Shown here piece after piece: positions 1-8,512 of a DNA stretch of 51,833 nucleotides (its first letter is position 1; each line of letters starts with the position of its first letter). The DNA is taken from NCBI GenBank assembly GCA_902791985.1, contig CADAYD010000009.1:1-51833 (forward strand). The letters are read 5' to 3'. The stretch is from an uncultured bacterium. Its GTDB lineage: Bacteria; Cyanobacteriota; Vampirovibrionia; Gastranaerophilales; Gastranaerophilaceae. A program made the translations under genes and the position numbers. Under the pieces are notes generated by a model. That model did no database searches, had not been told where the DNA came from, and worked only from the letters and a program-made list of their open reading frames with translations.

Positions 1-40
1 TATCAGGGAGTTTTGAAATTTTTCCCTCAAAACTTAAAAA

Positions 41-60
41 GTTTGAGAATTCTCTCAAAC
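41..60. repeat. Short inverted repeat
   Basis: Eight-base arms GTTTGAGA and TCTCAAAC are separated by four bases (ATTC). There is no T-run after it. The flanking 190 bases hold no gene that I can see. Confidence 0.5.
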
Positions 61-76
61 TTCCGGGGGTACTTTT

Positions 77-122
77 CTCAATCTCTCTGATAATCTACAC
101 TCAATTTCTCTGATAATCTACA
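77..122. repeat. Tandem 23-bp direct repeat, two copies
   Basis: Positions 77-99 and 100-122 are adjacent copies of a 23-base unit with the core TCTCTGATAATCTACA. They differ at one base (83 versus 106). No reading frame covers them. Function unknown. Confidence 0.75.
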
Positions 123-150
123 GCCAACAATCGAACTCTGGGAAATGGCA

Positions 151-187
151 TTATAAAAGGGGTTGAAGTTAATTCTACCCCTTATAA
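151..187 (-). terminator. Probable terminator of tRNA-Asn
   Basis: Read on the minus strand, AAGGGGT pairs with ACCCCTT across a 13-base loop, followed by TTTATAAT. It lies ten bases past the 3' end of the minus-strand tRNA. Confidence 0.5.
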
Positions 188-196
188 TAGAAAAAA

Positions 197-268
197 CTCC
201 CCAGGCTGGACTCGAACCAGCAACCCTTCGATTAACAGTCGAATGCTCCGCCATTGAGCTACTGAGGA
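197..268 (-). tRNA. tRNA-Asn (anticodon GTT)
   Basis: The minus-strand sequence folds as a 72-nt cloverleaf. The 7-bp acceptor stem pairs TCCTCAG with CTGGGGA and contains one G-T pair. The T-loop is GGTTCGAGTCC and the anticodon loop CTGTTAA gives GTT. The discriminator base is G. The 3' CCA is not encoded, since A residues of the plus strand follow directly. Confidence 0.95.
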
Positions 269-302
269 TTACTCAACCGAAATTATCTCGGCTCACCATG
301 CG

Positions 303-331
303 ATTATAACGTAAAAAAAAAATATTGTAAA
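303..331 (-). promoter_or_regulatory. Promoter for tRNA-Asn
   Basis: On the minus strand, TTTACA (326-331), a 17-base spacer and TATAAT (303-308) give a sigma70-type promoter. It would start transcription about 30 bases before the mature tRNA 5' end. Confidence 0.65.
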
Positions 332-357
332 GTACTTTTTATCTTTTTGTTGTCTAA

Positions 358-386
358 TTGAGTTTATTGAACTTATATGCTATAAT
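358..386 (+). promoter_or_regulatory. Promoter for the BI-1 family gene
   Basis: TTGAGT (358-363), 17 bases, then TATAAT (381-386) with an extended -10 TG two bases ahead. The leader would be about 30 bases and contains the AGGAGG ribosome site used by the downstream ATG. Confidence 0.65.
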
Positions 387-423
387 GTTGCGTGATATTA
401 TTATTGCTAAAGGAGGTTACATT

Positions 424-1173
424 ATGTCAAATCCTACATTAAGAGAAGAAGTTTTTGATATTAAAGATAATAACGGGGACTCATTAGGACTTGAAAAAGC
501 AATGAGCGAAACAGGTACGCTTATTAAAACACTTTTTCTTGGCTCTTTAATGACGCTTAGCGCATTATATACGTGGTATCTTGTAGGCGCAGGGTTTGCA
601 GATAAAGCACTTATACTTACAAGTGTCGGCGCAATCGGCGGATTTATAGCGGTCTTAGTTGTTTGTTTTGGACCTAAAAACAAGTTTCTTGCAATAACAA
701 CTTCAATTTATGCTTTATTTGAAGGCTTATTTTTAGGTGCTATCTCTGCGATGTTTAATGCTGCATATCCGGGAATTGTTACTCAAGCTATGCTTGGGTC
801 AATTCTTACTATTTTTGGGATGTTTATTGCTTATTCAACAAGAATAATTCGTATGACTGATACTCTCAGAAAAGTTATTTTTATCTCAACATTTGCGGTT
901 GCAGGAATTTATATTTTGCAATGGATTCTGATGTTTTTCCATGTTTCTATCCCGCAGATATTTTCTAATAGCCCGATAGGAATTGGTTTTAGTGTTGTCG
1001 TTTGTCTCATTGCGGCGTTTAATTTGATTATGGATTTCGATTTTATCGAACAATTTTCCGGTCGTGCCCCTGGTTATATGGAGTGGTATGGGGCATTCTC
1101 GCTTATGGTTACCATTGTTTGGTTATATATCGAAATTCTTAAATTACTTGCTAAATTAAACAGTAGAAGATAG
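424..1173 (+). CDS. Bax inhibitor-1/YccA family membrane protein
   Basis: A 249-residue integral membrane protein. After a polar N-terminus of about 35 residues (MSNPTLREEV...) the rest is a series of six to seven hydrophobic segments. It ends in a short basic tail, as expected for the bacterial BI-1/YccA family. Members are membrane proteins, some proposed to leak protons or calcium or to interact with FtsH. The role here is not known. I chose the ATG at 424 because a strong AAAGGAGG lies just upstream. An in-frame ATG at 384 lies inside the promoter -10 region and should be ignored. The gene is a single transcription unit between its own promoter and the hairpin at 1192-1235. Confidence 0.85.
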   Translation: MSNPTLREEVFDIKDNNGDSLGLEKAMSETGTLIKTLFLGSLMTLSALYTWYLVGAGFADKALILTSVGAIGGFIAVLVVCFGPKNKFLAITTSIYALFEGLFLGAISAMFNAAYPGIVTQAMLGSILTIFGMFIAYSTRIIRMTDTLRKVIFISTFAVAGIYILQWILMFFHVSIPQIFSNSPIGIGFSVVVCLIAAFNLIMDFDFIEQFSGRAPGYMEWYGAFSLMVTIVWLYIEILKLLAKLNSRR

Positions 1174-1191
1174 TTCTTATATAAAGTTAAA

Positions 1192-1235
1192 AAATAATGC
1201 GGGGATTTTCTTAAAAGAAAATCCCCGCATTATTT
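1192..1235. terminator. Strong bidirectional terminator
   Basis: A perfect 20-21 bp stem containing GCGGGGATTTTC and its complement, with a tiny A-rich loop and A-tract/T-tract flanks. It sits between two convergent genes and can end both transcripts. Confidence 0.9.
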
Positions 1236-1244
1236 AAGCTTAAG

Positions 1245-2972
1245 TTATTCCGCAAGAAGTTTGTCCGCAAGTTTGGTCTCAAGTGTTCCGTTAAGAGTTT
1301 TATTAACCTTTTGCAGTTTTTCAGCTATGAGATTCATTTCCTGTGTCCAAACAAAGTTGTTTTCAACATATTTCTCTGCTTTATCAAAATCTCCGTCAAT
1401 TTGGATTCTTACAATTTCGGAGAGCATTTCCTTTGCTGTCGGTACAACTTTTTCTATATCGACATGAATTTTGCCTTTTGGAGTAATTTTATAAACTCTG
1501 CGGTCAAAGAAATATTTATTCTGCATTACGGTTCTGACTCTGTGCGCTTGCGACATTGTAGGTTTTGATTTTGGAAACATGTCAACTACTGCTGTTAAGA
1601 GAATTTGGTCACGTTGTTCTTTTGTGTACATACCAAGTTCTGTCAGTAAATCAACAAAAGCCAAAGCACCCATATCGGCTTTGTTTTCTTCAATAATATT
1701 GCGGTATTTGCCTAATTTTTCGCTTCCTTCTTTGGGCCCAAGTGAATGAGCGTTTTCATGCCCTATTGTGAACCAGTGGTCTGCTTCATTGTTATAGAAT
1801 TTTTGCTGGTCTTTATCCAGAATTGCATCAAGTCGTTCTTGGAATTTTTTCATATCGCTGATAAAACGAATTTGTCTGTGGTAGACATTTCTTCTTCCGC
1901 CTCCGATTGTCAGGGATAATTTATCAGAGTTCGGTAAGTTTTCTGCAAGAGTAATTCCGCCCCTATAAGCGCCGACATCCCCTGATGCCATTACCATATC
2001 AACATCAACCATTGTTTGTTTTGCATCTTTTTTTGTTGAAATAGTTTGTTCGTACTCGTTATTAAACGGCATATTCTTTGCTAATATAGGCAGATATTTT
2101 TTTATAGCCATTAGCGCTTCAGTTCCTTGTTTATTTATAATTCCAACTCTGCCACCTAAAAAATCTTTTGGAATCGGAGAAATTCCGTGTTCTTGTAATA
2201 GGGCTGACAGTTTTTCGTTTTCTACAATTGTGCCTGTCATTTCGTCTTCGTAATTTTCTCTTGTTATTGTAAATTCAAGCGGGGTATCTTGTAATGTTGC
2301 CCATTTTTTGTCGGCTTTTGCATCAAGCATCGGGTCTGCTTTTTTCAATGCTTTTGCTTGCAATTTCAAATAGCTGTTAAAATTTTTGTCGGTGGATGTT
2401 TTGGATGCGAGTTCAAGTTCTTTTGCCATTTGAGCAAAATCATCTTTAAAGTAATCGATATAATCTATTCCTTTTAATTTATCTCCGTCACGAACAACCA
2501 TAGAACGTTGGTTTAAAATTTGCTTAACTTCTTCGTCTTGACCATCGTTTATCATTCGCATTAATACAGAGTGAAATTCTTCTTTCGACAAGTCTTCAGG
2601 GTAGACTCCTTTCCCAAGTTTTTCATCAATTCCCTTTGCGAGTCTGATTGGAGTAGTCATTGAGTCAATTGCATTGATACCCTTTTGAGCATCAAATAAA
2701 ATTTTTGTAAGTCTTGCACGTTCATTTCCTTTTTTTATTTCTGCTTCTAAGTATTTTTTGAATGGTAAATTGTGTTTACAATCAATTTGCATATGGATAT
2801 TTTCTAAAATAGCCGCAGCTTTAACAAGATGTTTAAGTGCCTCTTTATCTCCATCTTCAAGTGCCAAATATTCCGGAGCATCTGCTTTTAAAAATTTTTT
2901 TGTTACAAGATAGTCTTTGTTGGTGCGTTTTTTTAGTTCATCCATAGATAAATTAAGTTCATAATTGCTCAT
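1245..2972 (-). CDS. M49-like zinc metallopeptidase (DPP III-related)
   Basis: A 575-residue soluble protein without signal peptide or membrane segment. It has a zinc-peptidase signature H405-E406-N-A-H409 followed by S-L-G-P, and a second motif E428-E-N-K-A-D432 about 20 residues later. That spacing, together with an upstream R-G-G-I-T-x-A-x-N-L-P segment (about 337-347), matches the dipeptidyl-peptidase III-like zinc hydrolase family as I know it. The likely role is intracellular peptide trimming; the substrate is unknown. The start is supported by GGAGAG upstream of the ATG. It is transcribed alone and convergent to the BI-1 gene. Classical DPP III has HELLGH; the HExxH here is the bacterial variant, so dipeptidase activity is an inference. 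Confidence 0.7.
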   Translation of the reverse strand: MSNYELNLSMDELKKRTNKDYLVTKKFLKADAPEYLALEDGDKEALKHLVKAAAILENIHMQIDCKHNLPFKKYLEAEIKKGNERARLTKILFDAQKGINAIDSMTTPIRLAKGIDEKLGKGVYPEDLSKEEFHSVLMRMINDGQDEEVKQILNQRSMVVRDGDKLKGIDYIDYFKDDFAQMAKELELASKTSTDKNFNSYLKLQAKALKKADPMLDAKADKKWATLQDTPLEFTITRENYEDEMTGTIVENEKLSALLQEHGISPIPKDFLGGRVGIINKQGTEALMAIKKYLPILAKNMPFNNEYEQTISTKKDAKQTMVDVDMVMASGDVGAYRGGITLAENLPNSDKLSLTIGGGRRNVYHRQIRFISDMKKFQERLDAILDKDQQKFYNNEADHWFTIGHENAHSLGPKEGSEKLGKYRNIIEENKADMGALAFVDLLTELGMYTKEQRDQILLTAVVDMFPKSKPTMSQAHRVRTVMQNKYFFDRRVYKITPKGKIHVDIEKVVPTAKEMLSEIVRIQIDGDFDKAEKYVENNFVWTQEMNLIAEKLQKVNKTLNGTLETKLADKLLAE

Positions 2973-3062
2973 TTTCTCTCCTTTATTAAACGGTTTTTAT
3001 ATACCAAGTATACCACATATTTAAAAGATGTGGTAAATCTGTCGGATGTGATGATAAGATAA

Positions 3063-3368
3063 TTATAAGCCGAGGTCTTTTAAAAATTCTTCGTTATTAC
3101 TTAAATCAAATAATATATCATATTCATCAAGTTGTTGATTTTTGACTATATTGTTATGACTTAAATCTTCAGGATCGGATAATGCAAGTTTTGTGAAATT
3201 TTTAATATCTGTCTTTTTTTGATAAAGATTAAGAGCATGTTTGGATAGGCTATTTAAAAAAGTTTTTTGCGCAGAAATTTTTATATTTTCAAACGGAGAA
3301 GATACAGGTAAATCCTGTATATCATTTGCTTTTTTAGATATAAGTTGGCTTGCGAGCTTTTTAAACAT
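3063..3368 (-). CDS. Hypothetical protein, 101 aa
   Basis: I do not recognise this protein. It is lysine-, serine- and asparagine-rich and predicted helical, with an acidic leucine-rich C-terminus (EEFLKDLGL). It has no signal peptide, membrane segment or cysteine motif. The ATG at 3368 is preceded by a weak GGGATAAG site. A TATAAT about 30 bases further upstream could be its -10. It is divergent from the large zinc-ribbon gene starting at 3485 and does not look coupled to the peptidase gene downstream. Confidence 0.55.
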   Translation of the reverse strand: MFKKLASQLISKKANDIQDLPVSSPFENIKISAQKTFLNSLSKHALNLYQKKTDIKNFTKLALSDPEDLSHNNIVKNQQLDEYDILFDLSNNEEFLKDLGL

Positions 3369-3469
3369 TACACTTATCCCTTATTTTACCAATATTATAA
3401 CTGTTTTTTTTAATAATGCAAATTAGTAAAATTAAATTGCTTTGTCCTATTTATTATTTTTAAAAAATA

Positions 3470-3484
3470 TGTTATAATCATTTT
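3470..3484 (+). promoter_or_regulatory. Extended -10 giving a leaderless start
   Basis: TGTTATAAT (3470-3478) is followed by six bases, CATTTT, and then ATG at 3485. There is no Shine-Dalgarno. Transcription would begin at or next to the A of the ATG. The arrangement is nearly identical to that before smpB. Confidence 0.65.
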
Positions 3485-6400
3485 ATGGAATGTCCAAAAT
3501 GCGGTGCAGAAATTGATAAAAGCGCAATGGTTTGCCCTAATTGTAAAAAGGTGCTCAAAATCGTTTGCCCTGTCTGTAAAACCGTCAACGAAAAAAATAT
3601 ATGTAAGAAGTGTGGAGAAATTCTGGTTGTAAAATGCTCGAATTGCGGCAAAATCAACATGATGAAAAACCAGAAGTGTGTTAAGTGTGGCCATTCGACA
3701 GAGATTAGTGCTGTTCAGGCGGAGTCTAATGCTGACACTTTTGCTGTTGTTAAAATTGAATTTCCTAATTATGATTTAATAAAAACATCGTTAGGCTCTA
3801 ATCAGTTATTTACAAAATTTAAGGCAAATATCGACAAATTGATAAACGGGTATGCTGTGAGCCAAAATGTCAGGCGTCAGGTCTTAAAAAACGGCATTTA
3901 CCTTATCCGTTTTAACAAGGCATATACCCTTCAATCTTCCGCTAATTCGGCAATGGAGGGAATAATTGCTCTTGCGAATATGATTACTCGCTTGAATGTT
4001 AAGCTCATAAATAAGAAAAATATCTTTTTAAAAGCGAATTTTACTATTATGAAGCGTGATGCGGATAAAGATCCTTATGATATAGAAACAGGATTTAAGG
4101 CAAACATGCTTAGCCAAAGTAATGATAAATCAGCGAAGGCGCTTGATTCCTGCCAAGTTACAACAGATGATGATTTTGAAGAATTTTATTCAAAAACTTA
4201 TAAAATGGAATCTTTGGATTCTGCGCTGGTAAACGGTCGTTTAAAGAGATTTTTCCAGATTGATATAAGAGAATTTATAAATATTGATGATTATATTAAA
4301 GAGGCGATGGCTGAGGAAGAAGAAGCAAATCCTGAGGTTCCTAATTTTGTGAACGAGGGTATGCTTGCTCAAGACAAAATTGTTGAAAGAACAATGGAGG
4401 AAGTCAATGAAATCGCAGGTGAAGAACTGTATAATGTTGATTTGATTGATTTTGATGAGATTAATTGTGCTTTCTATACTACAGACAACGTACGTGTCCT
4501 TGAAAATGTTACGGACGTATTAAAAGAGGTCCCTAAAGGTATAATCGGTATAAAAGGTTCAAGTATGTATCAGCCTTATACTATCAGCCTTTTGGAGAGT
4601 GTAAGTAAGCTTGGTTTGTTCAGCAATATTATTCCGATTACGTGTCATGAAAATATGAAATATTCTCCGTATTCATTCTTCAGAGAATTGGTTTCATCAA
4701 TATTTAATTTCACAGTTTCTCAAAAATTATCATCTACAAATGATTATTCTGCATTTTCTCAATTCGATACGAATAATCTGATAAGAGATTTAATTAATTT
4801 AAAGCAAAGAGGAATGGATAATCTTACTGATACAAGACAGAGTTGCTTTGAAGTTTTCTTGGCATTGTTAAAATCAATTCCTGATACATTGATATATGTA
4901 GAGAATTTTGACAAAATTGATTCAAGTTCAATGTTCGTATTAGGTCTGTTATTTGACCATTTCGAGGAGATGGGAATAAGTTGTATTCTCTCTTATGACA
5001 AAGAATTTTCACTTCATAAATATCATCATTTCTTATTATCAAGAGGATATTACACTGAAATAACCCTTATTCCGACGACGTTTGAAAACATTGTTGAAGT
5101 TGGTGGCGATTATTATAAAAATGTAAAAAATGACTTTTTCTTTAAACGAATCGGCAAATATGCCGCAGGTAGTACATTATTTATTGACTATGCAATTCAA
5201 TATTTAATAGAATCCGAAATATATCAAATTGAAAATAATTCATTGGAAATGATTAATGCAAAAACTACGATGATGCCTTCAAGTTTAAAGCTTTTAATGC
5301 AACGAAGATTAAATTTGATGAAAGATGAAGAAGATACATTAAAAGTCTTATCATTAAGTGCATTAATAGGTCCGAGAGTTGATAAGAAAACAGTTGAAAG
5401 TTTTGGAATTGAAGATTGGAAAACTATTGCGGATAATCTTGCAGAACGTGGTTTCTTGTTCTTCTATAATGATTGTTTATATTTCCCTAATTATTCAATT
5501 TTAAGAGAAAATATTCTTGAGATATTTGATGAAGAAAAAATTAAGCAAATTGCACAAGAACTGTTTGATAAAGTTTTTGTAGAAAATATGCCTGCACCTG
5601 AAAAAGCAGCGATGTATGAAGTTCTTGGAGATTCAAAAAAAGTTATATCAGAGTGGGAGAATCTTGCTAATTTAGATTTATCAATGGGTGATTTTTCTGC
5701 ATATTTAAATTGCTCAGGATCTTTAATAAATGCCTTGGATAAGTATGAAAAAGACTGGACTAAGGAAGAATTGGCATCATATAAATCAACTATATATGAA
5801 AATATTTCAAATAATATGTTTGAATACGATCCTGAACAAACCAGAGAAATAGCTGACAAGACATTGGAAGATTTGCAAAATTCTCAAAATGTAAGTAATT
5901 TAGTTGAACTTTGTACAAAAATGATTCAAGGAGCATTAAGTCATGGAGAGTATTTATATGCACTGAGTTTAACGCATAAAGTTTTGACAGCAATGAATGA
6001 TTCATCAATTGATCCGTCGGCAAGTAATTTTGATTTGAAATTTTTATTATTGTCGATAGTTCATATAAAAATTCTGTTTGGTGTTGGTGCTTTTAATGAT
6101 TGTATAGATATCGGGTATAATATTTTCAATGTGCTCGAGGCTTCTAAAATTGATCAAATTGATTTTAATTTGGTTTCAAAAGAAGATTTTAAATATCTTT
6201 TAATTGAAGCAATAGGATATGTTGCAATATCAACGGTTGTCACTTTGCGTGATGATGTTAATGAATTCCTTGAAATTGTAAATAAGTTGTATAGTTTTGT
6301 TCCTAAAGAATACTCAATATTTGTCAAATTACAGGATTTTATAAAAGGCAAAGATATTTCTTTATCTGAAAGTGATAAGGGTAAAAATGCCTTAGCACAA

Positions 6401-6973
6401 ATAATTTATCATATATTAAAAACATTTACTCAACACAAGAATAACCCACAAGAAATGGCAAAGGAGATATACAAAGCCAAATTGATTGCAATGGGTTATG
6501 AAATTTATCCATTCGAATTGTTTGCCGATTTGGTAATAGGTCATTCTTATTCGGAATTGAAATCTTATTACAAAGCATCTTCAATATTGTATGAAGTTGT
6601 CAAGGTTTCAAAGGCGAAAGGTTTAAATGTAATAACATTTGCTGCGTGGTATGTTCTGAGTATAATGAATTTAAAGCTTGGACGTTTTGATATAGCGTTT
6701 GGTATGTTAAATAATTCGTCAATTCAGATGGATAGGCTCGGCGGGGTCAGTGACTATTTGATGTTGCTTATAAAATTCAACATGTATAAATTGATGAAAT
6801 GCTTAAAAGTTGAAGATAAGGCAGAGATATGTCTTGCTCAAGCAAATTATATTGTCAAAAAATATGCATTGAGTTTTAATACTGATGTAGATATTGATAA
6901 GTTCTTGGCTGATAATAATATTGACCTTTCAGGTTTGCCTTTGCAGCAACAAGTTCCGGAAGAAAATAATTAA
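3485..6973 (+). CDS. Zinc-ribbon / pseudo-cyclase / pseudo-STAND / TPR protein
   Basis: A 1162-residue protein. Six CxxC pairs (3/6, 17/20, 28/31, 40/43, 51/54, 65/68) form three zinc ribbons. Residues about 86-240 resemble the fold order of a class III cyclase, but the metal aspartates are replaced: FADIVGF-like becomes IEFPNYD at 91-97, and GDG becomes K135-N136-G137. Residues about 350-620 resemble an AAA_16/STAND ATPase. The P-loop position reads GIIGIKGSSM (from 352) with no GK[ST], and the Walker B position is LIYVENFDKID (469-479). The C-terminal half is helical and TPR-like. The known active relatives are cyclase-ATPase-TPR signalling proteins. I infer a catalytically dead scaffold or regulator. 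It precedes glgA by about 50 bases, and a true cyclase lies 1.5 kb further on the opposite strand. Confidence 0.6.
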   Translation: MECPKCGAEIDKSAMVCPNCKKVLKIVCPVCKTVNEKNICKKCGEILVVKCSNCGKINMMKNQKCVKCGHSTEISAVQAESNADTFAVVKIEFPNYDLIKTSLGSNQLFTKFKANIDKLINGYAVSQNVRRQVLKNGIYLIRFNKAYTLQSSANSAMEGIIALANMITRLNVKLINKKNIFLKANFTIMKRDADKDPYDIETGFKANMLSQSNDKSAKALDSCQVTTDDDFEEFYSKTYKMESLDSALVNGRLKRFFQIDIREFINIDDYIKEAMAEEEEANPEVPNFVNEGMLAQDKIVERTMEEVNEIAGEELYNVDLIDFDEINCAFYTTDNVRVLENVTDVLKEVPKGIIGIKGSSMYQPYTISLLESVSKLGLFSNIIPITCHENMKYSPYSFFRELVSSIFNFTVSQKLSSTNDYSAFSQFDTNNLIRDLINLKQRGMDNLTDTRQSCFEVFLALLKSIPDTLIYVENFDKIDSSSMFVLGLLFDHFEEMGISCILSYDKEFSLHKYHHFLLSRGYYTEITLIPTTFENIVEVGGDYYKNVKNDFFFKRIGKYAAGSTLFIDYAIQYLIESEIYQIENNSLEMINAKTTMMPSSLKLLMQRRLNLMKDEEDTLKVLSLSALIGPRVDKKTVESFGIEDWKTIADNLAERGFLFFYNDCLYFPNYSILRENILEIFDEEKIKQIAQELFDKVFVENMPAPEKAAMYEVLGDSKKVISEWENLANLDLSMGDFSAYLNCSGSLINALDKYEKDWTKEELASYKSTIYENISNNMFEYDPEQTREIADKTLEDLQNSQNVSNLVELCTKMIQGALSHGEYLYALSLTHKVLTAMNDSSIDPSASNFDLKFLLLSIVHIKILFGVGAFNDCIDIGYNIFNVLEASKIDQIDFNLVSKEDFKYLLIEAIGYVAISTVVTLRDDVNEFLEIVNKLYSFVPKEYSIFVKLQDFIKGKDISLSESDKGKNALAQIIYHILKTFTQHKNNPQEMAKEIYKAKLIAMGYEIYPFELFADLVIGHSYSELKSYYKASSILYEVVKVSKAKGLNVITFAAWYVLSIMNLKLGRFDIAFGMLNNSSIQMDRLGGVSDYLMLLIKFNMYKLMKCLKVEDKAEICLAQANYIVKKYALSFNTDVDIDKFLADNNIDLSGLPLQQQVPEENN

Positions 6974-7022
6974 GGTTTTATAATCCGTTAAAAGTTTAGT
7001 GTTCAGAAGAAAGAGAGGAAAA

Positions 7023-8474
7023 ATGAAGATTTTATTTGCAGCAGCTGAGGTTGCTCCTTTTTCAAAGGCCGGCGGGCTTGCCGATGTGGTTGGCAGTTTG
7101 CCAAAAGAGCTTGAACGTGATGCTCAAATTGCCATATTCACTCCTCTGCACGGATTTATTGATAAAGATAAATGGGGTATAAAAGAACTCGAAAACTCAG
7201 AGATGTGGCTTACTATGGGTTCTCAGCCGCAAAAATTTAATCTTTTTATGACAAAACTTCCGGGAACAGATATAAATGTTTTCTTTGTAAAAAACGATTG
7301 GTATTTTTCTCCGTTTCATGAAGTTTATCCAAAGTATTTAGATCCGCGCTATGAACATGAAAGATATATTTCATTCTGTCTTGCGGTTATGGAATACGCA
7401 AAGCAGCTAAATTTCAGGGCAGATGTTATTCATGCAAATGATTGGCACACTGCGATGATGCCATTATACCTTCATTCAAACTATAAGTTCGACCCGTTTT
7501 GGTCAAATACAAAATGCGTGTTTGAAATTCATAACCTTGCATATCAAGGTGTGTGGTTTGAGGATGTCATTGATTATGCAAATATGCGCAAAGATATTGT
7601 CTATAATCAGTGGGGTTGCGAACATTATGGAATGGTTAACTGGATGAAAGGAGCAATAAATTATTCTGATAGAGTTGTTGCTGTTTCTCCGACGTATTCA
7701 CGTGAAATTTTAACCGGTGAATACGGTGAAGGCTTGGATTATACTCTCAGAATGTCTCAGAGTAAATTAAAAGGGATATTAAATGGCATTGATTACTCAG
7801 TTTTTGACCCTAAAAAAGACAAAGCGTTAATTAAAAACTATGATGTGAGTACGTTTGAACTTAAAGAAGAAAACAAAAAAGCTGTTTGTCAGTATTTCGG
7901 ACTTAAATATAATCCAAAGCGTCCTTTGATTGCTTTGATTTCACGTTTAGTAGATCAAAAGGGTATTGATTTAATTCGTGATATGCAATATGAACTTCAA
8001 AATTTGGACGCCGATTTTGTTTTTCTTGGCAGTGGAGACAACTCATATGAGAACCTGTTTATTTGGCTTTCTAACAATACCCCGAATATTCGCACTTATG
8101 TCGGGTATGACGGGAAGTTAGCAAATTTAATTTATGCCGGTAGTGACTTTTTCTTGATGCCGTCAAAATTTGAGCCTTGCGGATTGAGTCAATTGATTGC
8201 GATGCGCTATGGATCGTTGCCTATAGTAAGGGCAACAGGCGGGCTTGAGGATACTGTTACAGGTTATCCGCTTGATAATTCCAACGGGTTTAAGTTCTGG
8301 AATTATAACGGTTGGGATATGCTAAATGCAATTAAATGTGCATTGTGGGTTTATCAGGACAAGTATGTTTTTAATGCTATGCGCAAATCTGCTATGGAAG
8401 CTGATTTTTCTTGGAAACGCAGTGCAAAACAATATCTGAACATGTATAAAGAAATTACAGGTGATAGACACTAG
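7023..8474 (+). CDS. glgA: Glycogen synthase (GT5)
   Basis: A 483-residue GT5 glycosyltransferase that adds glucose from ADP-glucose to the non-reducing end of a growing alpha-1,4-glucan. The N-terminal MKILFAAAEVAPFSKAGGLA carries the ADP-glucose-binding KAGGLADV motif. HANDWHT and IHNLAYQG follow in the N-terminal Rossmann domain. The C-terminal domain has LISRLVDQKG, FLMPSKFEPCGLSQ and ATGGLEDTV. Length matches the family. The ATG at 7023 is preceded by AGAGAGG; an upstream in-frame GTG at 6999 is less likely. It follows the zinc-ribbon gene on the same strand with about 50 bases between, so co-transcription is likely. Other glycogen genes are not in the window. Confidence 0.95.
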   Translation: MKILFAAAEVAPFSKAGGLADVVGSLPKELERDAQIAIFTPLHGFIDKDKWGIKELENSEMWLTMGSQPQKFNLFMTKLPGTDINVFFVKNDWYFSPFHEVYPKYLDPRYEHERYISFCLAVMEYAKQLNFRADVIHANDWHTAMMPLYLHSNYKFDPFWSNTKCVFEIHNLAYQGVWFEDVIDYANMRKDIVYNQWGCEHYGMVNWMKGAINYSDRVVAVSPTYSREILTGEYGEGLDYTLRMSQSKLKGILNGIDYSVFDPKKDKALIKNYDVSTFELKEENKKAVCQYFGLKYNPKRPLIALISRLVDQKGIDLIRDMQYELQNLDADFVFLGSGDNSYENLFIWLSNNTPNIRTYVGYDGKLANLIYAGSDFFLMPSKFEPCGLSQLIAMRYGSLPIVRATGGLEDTVTGYPLDNSNGFKFWNYNGWDMLNAIKCALWVYQDKYVFNAMRKSAMEADFSWKRSAKQYLNMYKEITGDRH

Positions 8475-8481
8475 AATCCAT

Positions 8482-8505
8482 TTTGCAACAAGTTAAAATT
8501 GCAAA
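8482..8505. terminator. Possible weak terminator between convergent genes
   Basis: TTTGCAA and TTGCAAA form a 7-bp stem over a 10-base loop in the 38-base gap between glgA and the cyclase gene. Low GC content, so only tentative. Confidence 0.35.
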
Positions 8506-8512
8506 TCTCATT

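Noticed and set aside
77-122. Start of a CRISPR array
   Set aside because: The two copies are directly adjacent without a spacer, there is no third copy in the window and no cas gene.
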